From Candidatus Kapaibacterium sp. (GTDB lineage Bacteria > Bacteroidota > Ignavibacteria > Kapaibacteriales > WFXC01), in contig WFXC01000012.1 in the NCBI GenBank assembly GCA_015490805.1, positions 1-64,000 on the forward strand: DNA of 64,000 nt, read 5' to 3'. Position 1 is the stretch's first letter. Each line of letters opens with the position of its first letter. Below the pieces are notes generated by a model. The model had not been told where the DNA came from. It saw only the letters and a list, made by a program, of their open reading frames with translations, and did not search any database. The position numbers were made by a program, and so were the translations under genes. This document shows, in pieces, positions 21,901-31,139 of the stretch.

Positions 21901-24900
21901 AGCCGATGGGCTGCATTCGCCCAGAGCGCCAAAGTCTAATGCATCCACCGAAGTTGTGATCTGTGGCTGAGGAATGACCGTCACGGTCACAGTTTGTTCC
22001 ACACTACACCCCTTTGCATCCGTCACTGTCACGGTGTATTCGGTTGTCGTCTCTGGAAATGCATCCGGCTCTGCCACGTTCGGATCGCTCAATCCAGTTG
22101 CTGGCGACCAGCTATAGCTGTACGGCGGCGTCCCGCCCTGTGCTTCTGCCCCGATCTGTACCGTATCCCCCTGACATACTTCCACATCGCTCAATGTGAT
22201 CGTCGGCTTCGGATTGACTGTTACTGTCACAGTCCCCTGCACCGAACATCCTTTTGCATCTGTCACCGTCACAGTGTATTCGGTCGTTGTCTGTGGAAAT
22301 GCATCCGGCTCCGCCACCTTCGGATCGCTCAATCCAGTTGCTGGCGACCAGCTATAGCTGTACGGCGGCGTCCCGCCCTGCGCTTCTGCTCCGATCTGCA
22401 CCGTATCTCCCTGACATACCTCCACATCGCTCAATGTGATCGTCGGCTTCGGGTTGACTGTTACTGTTACAGTCCCCTGCACCGAACATCCTTTTGCATC
22501 TGTCACCGTCACGGTGTATTCGGTCGTTGTCTGTGGAGATGCATCCGGCTGCGCTACATTCGGATCGCTCAATCCAGTTGCTGGCGACCAGCTATAGCTG
22601 TACGGCGGCGTCCCGCCCTGTGCTTCTGCTCCGATCTGTACCGTATCCCCCTGGCATACCTCCACATCGCTCAATGTGATCGTCGGCTTCGGATTGACCG
22701 TCACTGTCACCGTTGCCTGCGTCGAACACCCGATCGCATCGGTTACTGTCACCGTGTATACTGTTGTGCTTTGTGGAGATGCCTCCGGTTGCGCCACGTT
22801 CGGATCGCTCAATCCAGTTGCTGGCGACCAGCTATAGCTGTACGGTGATGTCCCTCCGGACACGGTGACTCCGATTTGCACCGTGTCTCCCTGGCAAATG
22901 GTCTGGTCGCTGGTGGACAACTGTATCGGGGGCGATACCGTGATGGTGATGGATGTGCTGCCAGAGCAGCCGTCAGGTGTGGTCACGGTGACGGTATAGG
23001 TAATCGTCGATGGCGGCGTTGCCGTGGGATTGGGAACACTGGTGCTACTGAGTCCCGTTGCCGGTGACCACGAATAGCTGGCACCAGAGGGTTGCGGCTG
23101 AACTTCCAGTTGTACGCTCTCACCAGCACAGATTTCCTGATCCGAAGCAGAAATGGTAAAGGATGCGCCAATCCCCAATTTGACAACAAAAGCGTCTTCC
23201 TCTCCGTTGAAGCTGGGATCATAGGCACCGCTAGTTGTGGGGAAGTTCGACGAATACGTATAACCAGTTACATACACAGCGCATCCGCTGGCAACAATTG
23301 ATTTGCCCTCGTCATCCTGCGATCCTCCCAGAAATGTCGAATATGGCAACGCACTACCATTGATGTTTAACTGAGCAATAAACACATCCTCGCCTCCATT
23401 GTGGGTTTGATCGTATGCATTGGAGCTCGTTGGGAAGTTGGACGACGACGTTTTCCCTGTCAGATACACGTACGAATCGGTGGCAAAACAATCCTCGGCA
23501 ACCTCTTCGCTGCTCCCGCCAATGAACGTTCCCCACATTAACTGAGATGCCGAGTGATTGAGTCGAACAACAGCAACATCTCTACCCCCGTTAAAACTCT
23601 GATCATATGCCCCGCTGCTCGTCGGAAAATTGGAAGATCCAGTACTGCCCGCAACAATGATGGAATTGGAAGGACCGGGAGCAACTGCATACGCCTCATC
23701 GTTATTGTTCCCTCCCACAAAGGTCGAAAAACTAACCTGGGAGCCATTGCCATTGAGTGCCGTGACAAACCAGTCTTTGCCGCCATTATGGCTTGGATCA
23801 TAGGCACCATTGCTCGTTGGGAAATCGGTGGATCTGGTATAACCACAGACAATCGCCATTCCATTGCCTCGAAGCATTACGTCGTGTGCCTCGTCCCCGT
23901 TGCTGCCTCCCAAAAAGGTGCTGTACACTAAATCGCTGCCAGCTGGATTAAGTCGCAGCACAAACGCATCTTTATCCCCACCGAGAGTCCGATCATATGC
24001 ACCGATGGTTGTTGGGAAATTAGAAGATTCGGTATAGCCACACGCCACCACTCTCCCGTTGTTGTCTACCGCAACGCCGGTACCCTCATCATCCCCACCC
24101 CCCCCCACGTACGTAGCATAAGACAAATTACTTCCGTTGCTATTCAGCTTTACCACAAACACGTCCGATTCCCCATTGTGCATCCGATCGTATGCACCAA
24201 TGGTCGTCGGAAAATCCGTGGATTCTGTGCTACCCACTAAGTATAAATTACCGCTATTGTCCTGGGTCATTGCGCCCGGCTCGTCCTCCCCACTTCCGCC
24301 AATGAATGTTGCAAAAATCAAATTACTACCATCAGCATTGAGTTTCAACACAAAAACATCCTCATCACCATTGTGCGCCTGGTCGTATGCACCACTGGTT
24401 GTTGGAAAGTCGGCGTCCTCCGTACTACCAGCGACAATGGCATTGCCATTGTTGTCCACCAGAATTGCTTTGCCCTTATCGGAGGAATCCGTGCCAACGA
24501 AGGTGCTATACACCAGCGGATCAATCACAACGGGCGCATCTGGTAGTGATTCCGATAGTGCAAATCGAAATCCGTCCCCACTTTGAACAAACTGCCCAGT
24601 GATAGGAATAGTGTCACTGGAGCGCAGTTGGAACATCCGTGGAGGCGTATGTCGAAAAATAGGCACAAACTGATACCGAAGCTCTAAGGTTCCATCTTCG
24701 AGCACTATCGCTTTCCACTGTTCTGGTAGCCGAAAAAGAAGATGCTCAAGATGCTCCGGATGCGCAGCACGAATCCGGTATTCCAGCGCGCCGCTGGCAA
24801 CCACCAGTTCGTACTCAATGCCAGCAGCAACACACCGAAGTCGCTGATAATGGGAGAGATTGCTCACCCACCGATCAGGGTCATTGCCCAAAAAGAAGTT

Positions 24901-25209
24901 TATTCTGCCCGCCATTGGCTGCTCCGCAAGGATTGTATCGACGGCTGCTGGAAGTTTCATCTCAAGAGGTGCCGGGGTCGTGTGCCCGCGGTTTCCATCC
25001 AGCAAGGCATTCGCACCAGAGCGGGCGGGGAAAAATACCCATCGATCTGGAAAGATCCACACCGTATATCCTTCCGTAACCAGAACGTACCGGACGGATG
25101 CGTCCCATTGTCCACGGTTCGGGATAAAGCCGAGATGCTGCCACTGCCCCCACACAGGAAGGAGCAGGCTGAAAAACAGGAGAAAAACCAGGAAGCGATT
25201 TTTCATCAA
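19000..25209 (-). CDS. Giant T9SS-secreted SBBP-repeat / choice-of-anchor-D surface protein
   Basis: 2069 aa; signal peptide MMKNRFLVFLLFFSLLLPVWG; about 8 SBBP-type repeats (YSTFVGG..D..); PKD/SprB-like repeats; ASH/choice-of-anchor-D repeats; C-terminal T9SS-like domain (NVSPNPSS...GVYFLRFRSPAREAVKTLLIVR). Confidence 0.88.
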   Translation of the reverse strand: MMKNRFLVFLLFFSLLLPVWGQWQHLGFIPNRGQWDASVRYVLVTEGYTVWIFPDRWVFFPARSGANALLDGNRGHTTPAPLEMKLPAAVDTILAEQPMAGRINFFLGNDPDRWVSNLSHYQRLRCVAAGIEYELVVASGALEYRIRAAHPEHLEHLLFRLPEQWKAIVLEDGTLELRYQFVPIFRHTPPRMFQLRSSDTIPITGQFVQSGDGFRFALSESLPDAPVVIDPLVYSTFVGTDSSDKGKAILVDNNGNAIVAGSTEDADFPTTSGAYDQAHNGDEDVFVLKLNADGSNLIFATFIGGSGEDEPGAMTQDNSGNLYLVGSTESTDFPTTIGAYDRMHNGESDVFVVKLNSNGSNLSYATYVGGGGDDEGTGVAVDNNGRVVACGYTESSNFPTTIGAYDRTLGGDKDAFVLRLNPAGSDLVYSTFLGGSNGDEAHDVMLRGNGMAIVCGYTRSTDFPTSNGAYDPSHNGGKDWFVTALNGNGSQVSFSTFVGGNNNDEAYAVAPGPSNSIIVAGSTGSSNFPTSSGAYDQSFNGGRDVAVVRLNHSASQLMWGTFIGGSSEEVAEDCFATDSYVYLTGKTSSSNFPTSSNAYDQTHNGGEDVFIAQLNINGSALPYSTFLGGSQDDEGKSIVASGCAVYVTGYTYSSNFPTTSGAYDPSFNGEEDAFVVKLGIGASFTISASDQEICAGESVQLEVQPQPSGASYSWSPATGLSSTSVPNPTATPPSTITYTVTVTTPDGCSGSTSITITVSPPIQLSTSDQTICQGDTVQIGVTVSGGTSPYSYSWSPATGLSDPNVAQPEASPQSTTVYTVTVTDAIGCSTQATVTVTVNPKPTITLSDVEVCQGDTVQIGAEAQGGTPPYSYSWSPATGLSDPNVAQPDASPQTTTEYTVTVTDAKGCSVQGTVTVTVNPKPTITLSDVEVCQGDTVQIGAEAQGGTPPYSYSWSPATGLSDPKVAEPDAFPQTTTEYTVTVTDAKGCSVQGTVTVTVNPKPTITLSDVEVCQGDTVQIGAEAQGGTPPYSYSWSPATGLSDPNVAEPDAFPETTTEYTVTVTDAKGCSVEQTVTVTVIPQPQITTSVDALDFGALGECSPSADSTVVVTNAGQSAVTLTAVEVPSPNFSYTAPALPISIPAGQSVTLHFRYSPQTVGTHTTPVYLRFEPCEFRDTLELSGEKTEITVALSHSAVEFPPMPECELQVMDTTVILRNSGSEPLQITSIAVPTPFSLVSPASLPVTVPAYDSIALVFRYAPTQAGTYTANVPIGFRSANCDAELQLTLRGTVTSVEVQASLDAIDFGTILGCEEARDTVIFIENRGETPISITGISSSDPAFQPAISGSGQIAAGEQLAVTIQFRPSGSGHFQGTVQLSYEPCSGVITIPVEGNKEGVLFVAPDTVEFETLVLCADTLATETVKLHNLSGGAISGTITDVSITPPFATSLQPGATIAAGDSLPFTITFHATAPGHYTGELVIRFSPCDVEKRILLVGDAVDAQLQAALTVVDFGTVDFGNTATAEVAVVNTGGVPVEVSEFAGLQPPFTIVSPALPVTVDPGDTLWITVVLDGTRSGAFEDTLIVRSSDPCDLAVSIALQGTVGQRPSIGVAVCDRDFGAVLVGASKEDTVCVRNTGRLSLRILQMEWVQNPDGVFQLLSNPQGTDVAPDQQQAVWVRFTPQAEQQYEGVIRVVLDTGYTTQKDSPPLVQELEAYITVRGRGIEPALQATGIDFGEVPISHSKLDSIVIANTGSVAVTVTELSWGANPQGVFAIDSTVTASFTLPPKSKQRIPIVFAPTAEQPYTGRLRIIPASGDPVEVAIVGVGVASHTIIALPPRIEVEPKDRGIRIPVALLSTQQDQRIFQMVAPVTFTATVRWDTRLFYLQDIIGATVQNFEIQPDGQAEATIAKTFSAIESDSLVVCELVGDVLLGPSDSVQMLFITYQWSDPAVLIQPRNGEMLLTNICTQGGKRLLDFKDLFGINVSPNPSSAQMVRVTVYAVEKAASVFQVLTPRGEVVFERRFSAEEIPRMEIGKAAQLQVQLPPTLSTGVYFLRFRSPAREAVKTLLIVR
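21975..22935 (-). repeat. Tandem 240-bp (80-aa) repeats inside the giant surface-protein gene, ~4 units
   Basis: The 60-nt blocks at 22081, 22321 and 22561 are identical and the first ~45 nt recur at 22801; exact 240-nt period. Protein unit: NPKPTITLSDVEVCQGDTVQIGAEAQGGTPPYSYSWSPATGLSDPNVAxPDA. Confidence 0.97.
24098..24106 (-). repeat. G9 homopolymer tract (C9 on + strand) within the coding sequence
   Basis: ...catccccaccccccccca...; encodes YVGGGGDDEG in an SBBP repeat. Confidence 0.9.
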
Positions 25210-25412
25210 TCTATCCCTTTGCTTGTTAAACTCTCACAACCACCGAACAACAATTGCCTGCGAAATCCCCAAAAAATGCTGCCACAAGATGACGTTGTTG
25301 CATCGTTCCCATCTTTCCTTCTTCATTTCCTCAACCTGACAGAATAACCCACAGCGGCAAAAAACGTTTCCGGATTCCAGAGGTCGAACTCCGATAGACA
25401 GAGCGCCGGGCT

Positions 25413-25576
25413 CATAAAGTGCTCTTTAGATCAAAAAGGAGACCGCACCAGTGCGACAGTGCTCGGCTTTATCCCCGACATAAAGTGTTCCTTAGATCAA
25501 AAAGGAGGGGCGCGACGGGCGGGTCAAATCGGTTGCGGCTTTCCCTCATATAAAGCATTCTTCAGATCAAAAAGAG
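25413..25576. repeat. Three imperfect ~29-nt direct repeats, period 66-70 bp
   Basis: CATAAAGTGCTCTTTAGATCAAAAAGGAG / CATAAAGTGTTCCTTAGATCAAAAAGGAG / CATATAAAGCATTCTTCAGATCAAAAAGAG. Confidence 0.85.
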
Positions 25577-25784
25577 CTCCAGTGCTCAGCTCACCCCGAC
25601 TGTCTGCGGAAGGAATGACACCAGTCTCACCAGTGATTTTCCCCGCTTCCCACTCCCTCATTTTTGCCCTCTAATGCGCTGGTAGCTGGAATGTCTCACC
25701 TCTGTGCTGCTGAGCAGGAAACAGCACTCTCACTATCGCCCGATTTGACTAAACCCCGATGGGCAGATTGCCGTAAGGTCCTTG

Positions 25785-27080
25785 CTATGGTCCTATTTTC
25801 ACCAGCCGGCTCTGCATCCCATTGGCGGTTACGACCGATACAAGATACGCACCGGCTGACAGGGTATGCGGTAACGGTATCGCTACCGTTTGCACCCCGC
25901 TGGTGGCGGCAGGAATGTGCTGTTTCGCCACCGTGCGCCCCAGGAGATCCGCGATAACAATGGTGGCATCTCCCGGCGTCGACAGATGCACTCCGATCTG
26001 GAGCTGGCGACCGTGCTGGTGTGCATAGAGAATCTCAATAGCTGCTGGCTGCACATCCACTGCTCCAGACCGTACCGAGGTAGCAGGACGTGATCCCTGG
26101 CGGAACATCACGCTGACCGATGCCCCACCCAGCACTCCCTGCACATTGCCGGCTGGTGTAATTTTATCGGCTCCAACAGGAACAACCGCAAAAACGTAGT
26201 CGTCATTGATATCCAGCGTTGTAAACCCGATCGCTCGATCATCGGGTGAATAATCAGGAAATCCCAGAACTGGCACATTCTGGACCAGCAGGTTCACCTG
26301 TTGTGCTTCCAGATTAGCAGCAGCGATATAAAAATTCTGGTTGACCATATCCACCAGTTCAAACGTGATGATGTACGGCGAATTGCTGGCATACGAAGGA
26401 TTCCCAACGCTGATCGTTTCAGGAAACGGCGGCAATGCCCGCTGTACGATACCGCTCCCAAAGGTCTGCTGCGCAGGATTCCACGCATCCAGTATCCCAA
26501 TGTCCCAATACTCGACCGTATCTCCCCACTCCGTAACCATCGCATTCAGCATATCGAAGAGCACAAATCGCCCATCATAACTCCACTGAATCGCATCGGG
26601 ATAGAGCGCTGTTGATGGCTGAGCGCCAGCGTAATCCGGGGTATAAATCTGGAACTGCTTCACCGGTGCCGGATCCTGAGTTAAATCCGCAATGTAGATG
26701 TAAGGCTCCGCATAGATGCTGGTCGCAGCCAGGCGTTGTCCATCTGCAGAAATTGCGACACTGCTCCAAATAGGATCGCTGCTCAAAATGGCTTCCTGCA
26801 AATTATTCGGGTCAAGACTGACAGCGTGCAGGGTTTGATCACCAGCTACAAAGAGAGCAACGGTTCCATCATCTGTCACAGACGGTCGCCCGATTAACCC
26901 GCTCTGCGAAACAACATACTGCTGATTCTGAAGATCAGTCAAAACCAGCGACTCAAGATCCGGAGCGTATGCCAGGATCCAATCTTTCCCCTGCACAGGA
27001 GGCAAATCTTTCGGGCCACCGCCACCGCCACCGGAATCGAAAATTTCCACTGCGTCGAACGCCTGCCGCGTCGCCTGCGC
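25785..27080 (-). pseudogene. Downstream portion of the split M4 metallopeptidase gene: C-terminal helix remnant, beta-propeller-like region and T9SS sorting domain
   Basis: Same frame as the 27081-28820 ORF. After the TAA the frame reads AQATRQAFDAVEIFDSGGGGGGPKDLPP...; C-term DLLGRTVAKQHIPAATSGVQTVAIPLPHTLSAGAYLVSVVTANGMQSRLVKIG is T9SS-like. Could be a recoded single gene rather than a pseudogene. Confidence 0.7.
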
Positions 27081-28820
27081 TTACTGCCCGTTGCCATAAA
27101 GATCAATAGCTGCCTGGATAACCGCCCGCCGGAGGTCCACAAACTTCGAGGAGCGGGTCAAATACGTCGTCAGGGCTCGATAGTAGATTTTCTCTGTTTT
27201 TTCTCGCCCAATAGCCGTTGCAATCAGGTAGCAGGCGTGGTTCGGAATCCCACTGTTAATGTGCACGCCGCCATTATCCCCTTCCGGCGTTTCCGGTAGC
27301 GTGACATATTCGCTCATCTTTGCTGGCTGCCAGTACGGATCCTGCGGTCCACTCCCTCCATTGTGGGGATCAGCGAAATTCCGCATAGCGCCGGACGGAA
27401 AGTACGGTGGCTTCACCACATCTTCGCCGACCAGCCAATCATCGCGATCGACCATCACTCCAAACACGTCCGCCATCGATTCATTAATTGCCCCCGATTG
27501 GCTCAGGTAGATCAAATTCGCTGTATGCTCAATTACTCCGTGCGTCATCTCGTGGGCTGCAACATCCAATCCGCGCGCCAGCGGATGAAAAATTTGCCCC
27601 CCATCACCGTACGCCATCACTTTCCCATTCCAGAACGCATTTGCCATCGACTGCCCGTTGTGGGTGACGTGAATGACGCTCAGCATTGTCCTTCCATCAC
27701 CATCGATGGAATTTCGCTGGTGGGTGGTGTAGTAATAGGTGTACGTCACTCCCGCATTGTAATGCGCTGAAACAGCAGCAGGATCACTCCACGTGTTGTT
27801 CGGCGAAACAATGTGATAAATAGTTTCCAGATCCGTGTTGTTCGCATTTAGCGTTAAAATTGCTCCGACAGGATTATTCGGCAACTGCGATCGCTGGGGA
27901 TCAAACATCGGGCGGGAAGCATCCAGCAAATAATACGTACCTCCCAGCTGGTACGTATGAATCGTCCGGGTTTGTCCTAGTAAATCCTGTGCCTGCGCCG
28001 TCGCCGGTCCGTCGAAATGGGTATTCCGATAGGCGAAAACGATTTTCCCCGTGTGAGCAGAGACAAAATACTCCCATCGATCCCAGCCAGTGTACACTGT
28101 GGCATGCCAGACCAGATACCACTTCGCCGGATTTTCCCGATCGGGGAACCACTGGAGTCGCACCGTGTCGACCATCAGCGACTGGTTCCCGGCGAGCTGT
28201 TCCAGCAGCTTCGGTACTTCGCTCCGCGAAATAGATGGCTGCACATCCAGTTTCGCCGAAGGCGCTGGATGGATCCGCGCCGATAACGCATACGCACGAC
28301 CACTCTGATCAAAGTGCAGAATGAGTTCACTGCCCCAGACCGGAATTCCCTGATGGTGCTGCTCGGCTCGAATGTGGGTCATTCCCAGCGCATCGCGCCA
28401 ATAACGGAAAATGTGAAATTCTTTCTCTGGTTGCCGGACCCCAAGGACGGGCGCTACAAATTGCAGCGACTGATAAAAAGCGGTGGTACATTCCGCCGGA
28501 GAGTTCAGCGAGAATCGGAAGGGAACAATCTGCGTACCGGCAATCCAGTATGGCACTCGTTGCAAAGGGTCATACCACAATGATATGCGGCGCTGTAAAG
28601 AGGCTAACTGCATAATGCCCTGACGTTGCAATGGCGTTAACAGCGTGGAAAGCGTCCCGTACAATCGCACCGGTGCATTATCAAAGGAGGCGATTGATAT
28701 ATTCTGCAATGCCGGTCGCTGCTGCGTCGGCCGTTTCCGCTGCTGTGATTTTCCCCAGACAATACCGAAGCTGAGCAACCCGATCACTAGACCCACTGCA
28801 AAACGTCGCTGCCACCACAT
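27081..28820 (-). CDS. M4 family (thermolysin-like) metallopeptidase, prematurely terminated
   Basis: Signal peptide; FTP/PepSY propeptide; DVAAHEMTHGVIEHTANL (HExxH) and AINESMADVFGVM; ends AAIDLYGNGQ*. Confidence 0.93.
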   Translation of the reverse strand: MWWQRRFAVGLVIGLLSFGIVWGKSQQRKRPTQQRPALQNISIASFDNAPVRLYGTLSTLLTPLQRQGIMQLASLQRRISLWYDPLQRVPYWIAGTQIVPFRFSLNSPAECTTAFYQSLQFVAPVLGVRQPEKEFHIFRYWRDALGMTHIRAEQHHQGIPVWGSELILHFDQSGRAYALSARIHPAPSAKLDVQPSISRSEVPKLLEQLAGNQSLMVDTVRLQWFPDRENPAKWYLVWHATVYTGWDRWEYFVSAHTGKIVFAYRNTHFDGPATAQAQDLLGQTRTIHTYQLGGTYYLLDASRPMFDPQRSQLPNNPVGAILTLNANNTDLETIYHIVSPNNTWSDPAAVSAHYNAGVTYTYYYTTHQRNSIDGDGRTMLSVIHVTHNGQSMANAFWNGKVMAYGDGGQIFHPLARGLDVAAHEMTHGVIEHTANLIYLSQSGAINESMADVFGVMVDRDDWLVGEDVVKPPYFPSGAMRNFADPHNGGSGPQDPYWQPAKMSEYVTLPETPEGDNGGVHINSGIPNHACYLIATAIGREKTEKIYYRALTTYLTRSSKFVDLRRAVIQAAIDLYGNGQ

Positions 28821-28853
28821 TTTCCAGCCTCCTTCCGCTGTTCAACACTTTCT

Positions 28854-29291
28854 TCATTGACCGCTCTGCTGCTGTCGCTGCGCAAAGCTTTTGATATCCT
28901 GATAGAATTGCCAGACCGCCGCTGGAATCTGCCGCGGATCCGTCCATTGTATCCGGAGGGTATCCCCAGCCTTCCGATACTGCAACCAATATTGATAGTT
29001 GCCGGTTTCCCGAATCTGGAGCTCTTGCAGATGCAACGAATCCACCCGCCGGAACCATTGAGCAATGTGTTCTCTGGAGATATGTGTCACCGTATCGATG
29101 GTACGATGCAGCCGCTGCTGCTGCCAATAGAGCAAGACCCCAGTCCCCCACAGTTGATACCCCGTGTAGCTTCCCATTACACCGCCGCCTTCACCGATTT
29201 CCAGAAAAGTATCAGGAGAAAGTTGCAAGGTTACATCCGAGGATCGGCAGCTAAGAAGGAGCAGGAGAGCAGCACTCAACATCCACCGCAT
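28854..29291 (-). CDS. Hypothetical lipoprotein
   Basis: 145 aa; MRWMLSAALLLLLSCRSS lipobox. Confidence 0.65.
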   Translation of the reverse strand: MRWMLSAALLLLLSCRSSDVTLQLSPDTFLEIGEGGGVMGSYTGYQLWGTGVLLYWQQQRLHRTIDTVTHISREHIAQWFRRVDSLHLQELQIRETGNYQYWLQYRKAGDTLRIQWTDPRQIPAAVWQFYQDIKSFAQRQQQSGQ

Positions 29292-29428
29292 TGTTCCAGC
29301 CAGAGCCTGTCCACCAAATTTTAGAAGAAAAGACGTTGAGCTTTGTGCGCTTAGTGATGGTCAGACAGGCAACGCCGTATTCCTCCGGCTACTGTATTGC
29401 TCCTGCCACCTTTCCGGCAGGGTTTCAG

Positions 29429-29436
29429 TATCTTTG
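29429..29436 (+). promoter_or_regulatory. Candidate Bacteroidota-type -7 box TAnnTTTG (TATCTTTG) upstream of ade
   Basis: Match to TAnnTTTG 38 nt before the ATG at 29474. Confidence 0.5.
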
Positions 29437-29473
29437 CACTGGAAACAAGTGCAATCAACGCCCGGGGGCACTG

Positions 29474-31117
29474 ATGGAAGAATTTACAATTGCAGGCAAT
29501 ATTGTGGACATTGTACAGCGGCGCATCTATCCCGGAACGCTGAAAATCAAAGATGCAACGATTGTGCAAATTCAACTGGAACCTTCAACGGTGTACGATC
29601 GCTACATTATTCCCGGATTTGTCGATGCGCACGTTCACATCGAAAGCTCGATGCTGGTTCCCAGTGAGTTTGCCCGATATGCAGTCATCCACGGTACAGT
29701 GGCAACCGTTTCTGACCCTCACGAAATTGGCAATGTACTGGGAATCGACGGCGTTCGATATATGATCCACAACGGTTCGTACGTACCCTTCCACTTCTGC
29801 TTCGGCGCTCCTTCCTGCGTACCGGCTACCCGATTTGAAACAGCAGGCGCTGAGATCACTGCGGAGGATATCGAAAAACTCTTCGTTGAAGATGGGCTGA
29901 GCTATCTCAGCGAGGTAATGAACTATCCCGGTGTTTTGCACCGCGATCCAGAAGTGATGCGGAAAATCGAAATTGCTCAACGACTGGGGAAACGCATCGA
30001 TGGCCACGCTCCTGGCTTACGGGGCGAAGAGGCAAAGCAATACGCCGCCGCCGGTATCGAAACTGATCACGAATGTTTTTCCTACGAAGAGGCGGTCGAT
30101 AAGATCCGGGCAGGAATGAAAATTTTGATTCGGGAGGGTTCGGCAGCCAAAAATTACGATGCCCTGATCCCGCTGGTTGAAAAGTATGCAGACAAACTGA
30201 TGTTCTGTAGCGACGATAAACACCCCGACGATCTGCTTCGAGGTCACATCAACACCCTGGTGCGCCGAACGGTCAAAGAGCACAATGTGCATCCCATTAC
30301 AGCACTGCAGATTGCCACCCTTCATCCGGTACAGCACTACGGATTAGATGTAGGTTTGCTCCAGATCGGCGATCCAGCCGACTTCCTGATTGTGGACGAC
30401 CTGTATGAATTCAATGTGCTGGCAACTTACATTCGGGGGCGGAAAGTTGCAGAAAACGGCAAAACACTGCTGCCACACATCGAAGCTGAGACAGTCAACA
30501 ACTTTGCTGCCCATCCAATCCAACCCGAAGCGCTGCAGGTTCCGGCGACCTGCGAGCATATCCGGGTGATCGAAGCCATCGACGGCGAGTTGATCACCAG
30601 AGAAAACATCGTGCCTGCTCCTATCAAAAAAGGGCTCATTGTCTCAGATCCAAAGAATGACATTCTCAAGATCGTTGTGGTTAATCGCTATGCTGATGCC
30701 CCACCCGCAATTGGATTTATTCGCAACTTTGGACTCAAGCGAGGCGCGATCGCTTCATCGGTTGCACACGACTCACACAATATCGTTGCCGTCGGCGTGC
30801 GCGACGAAGAAATCGCCAATGCCATCAATGCCATCATCGAACACCGCGGCGGCATTGCAACTGCGCTCCAGGATCACACGGAAGTATTGCCACTACCTGT
30901 CGCTGGATTGATGGCAACCGATGACGGCGAAACGGTTGCAAAGCGATACAGCAGTATGGATAAATTCGCCAGGCAAACGCTGGGCTCTTCCCTGCAGGCA
31001 CCCTTTATGACCCTGTCTTTTATGGCATTACTGGTGATCCCTTCACTCAAACTCAGTGATCAGGGACTTTTCAACGGGGATCAATTTTCATTCGTCAAAC
31101 TGTGCGTGGAGACGTAA
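29474..31117 (+). CDS. ade: Adenine deaminase
   Basis: YIIPGFVDAHVHIESSMLVPSEFAR, GTVATVSDPHEIGNVLG, FCSDDKHPDDL, FIRNFGLKRGAIASSVAHDSHNIVAVG. Confidence 0.96.
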   Translation: MEEFTIAGNIVDIVQRRIYPGTLKIKDATIVQIQLEPSTVYDRYIIPGFVDAHVHIESSMLVPSEFARYAVIHGTVATVSDPHEIGNVLGIDGVRYMIHNGSYVPFHFCFGAPSCVPATRFETAGAEITAEDIEKLFVEDGLSYLSEVMNYPGVLHRDPEVMRKIEIAQRLGKRIDGHAPGLRGEEAKQYAAAGIETDHECFSYEEAVDKIRAGMKILIREGSAAKNYDALIPLVEKYADKLMFCSDDKHPDDLLRGHINTLVRRTVKEHNVHPITALQIATLHPVQHYGLDVGLLQIGDPADFLIVDDLYEFNVLATYIRGRKVAENGKTLLPHIEAETVNNFAAHPIQPEALQVPATCEHIRVIEAIDGELITRENIVPAPIKKGLIVSDPKNDILKIVVVNRYADAPPAIGFIRNFGLKRGAIASSVAHDSHNIVAVGVRDEEIANAINAIIEHRGGIATALQDHTEVLPLPVAGLMATDDGETVAKRYSSMDKFARQTLGSSLQAPFMTLSFMALLVIPSLKLSDQGLFNGDQFSFVKLCVET

Positions 31118-31139
31118 GCAGAGGAACCGTTTTATCAGG

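Noticed and set aside
21994-22848. 284-aa Cys/Arg/His-rich + strand ORF
   Set aside because: Antisense to the 240-bp repeats; its repetitive composition simply mirrors them.
25413-25576. CRISPR-like array (three ~29-nt repeats with ~37-41 nt spacers)
   Set aside because: Repeats are degenerate in all three copies, only three units, no palindrome typical of CRISPR repeats, and no cas genes in the window.
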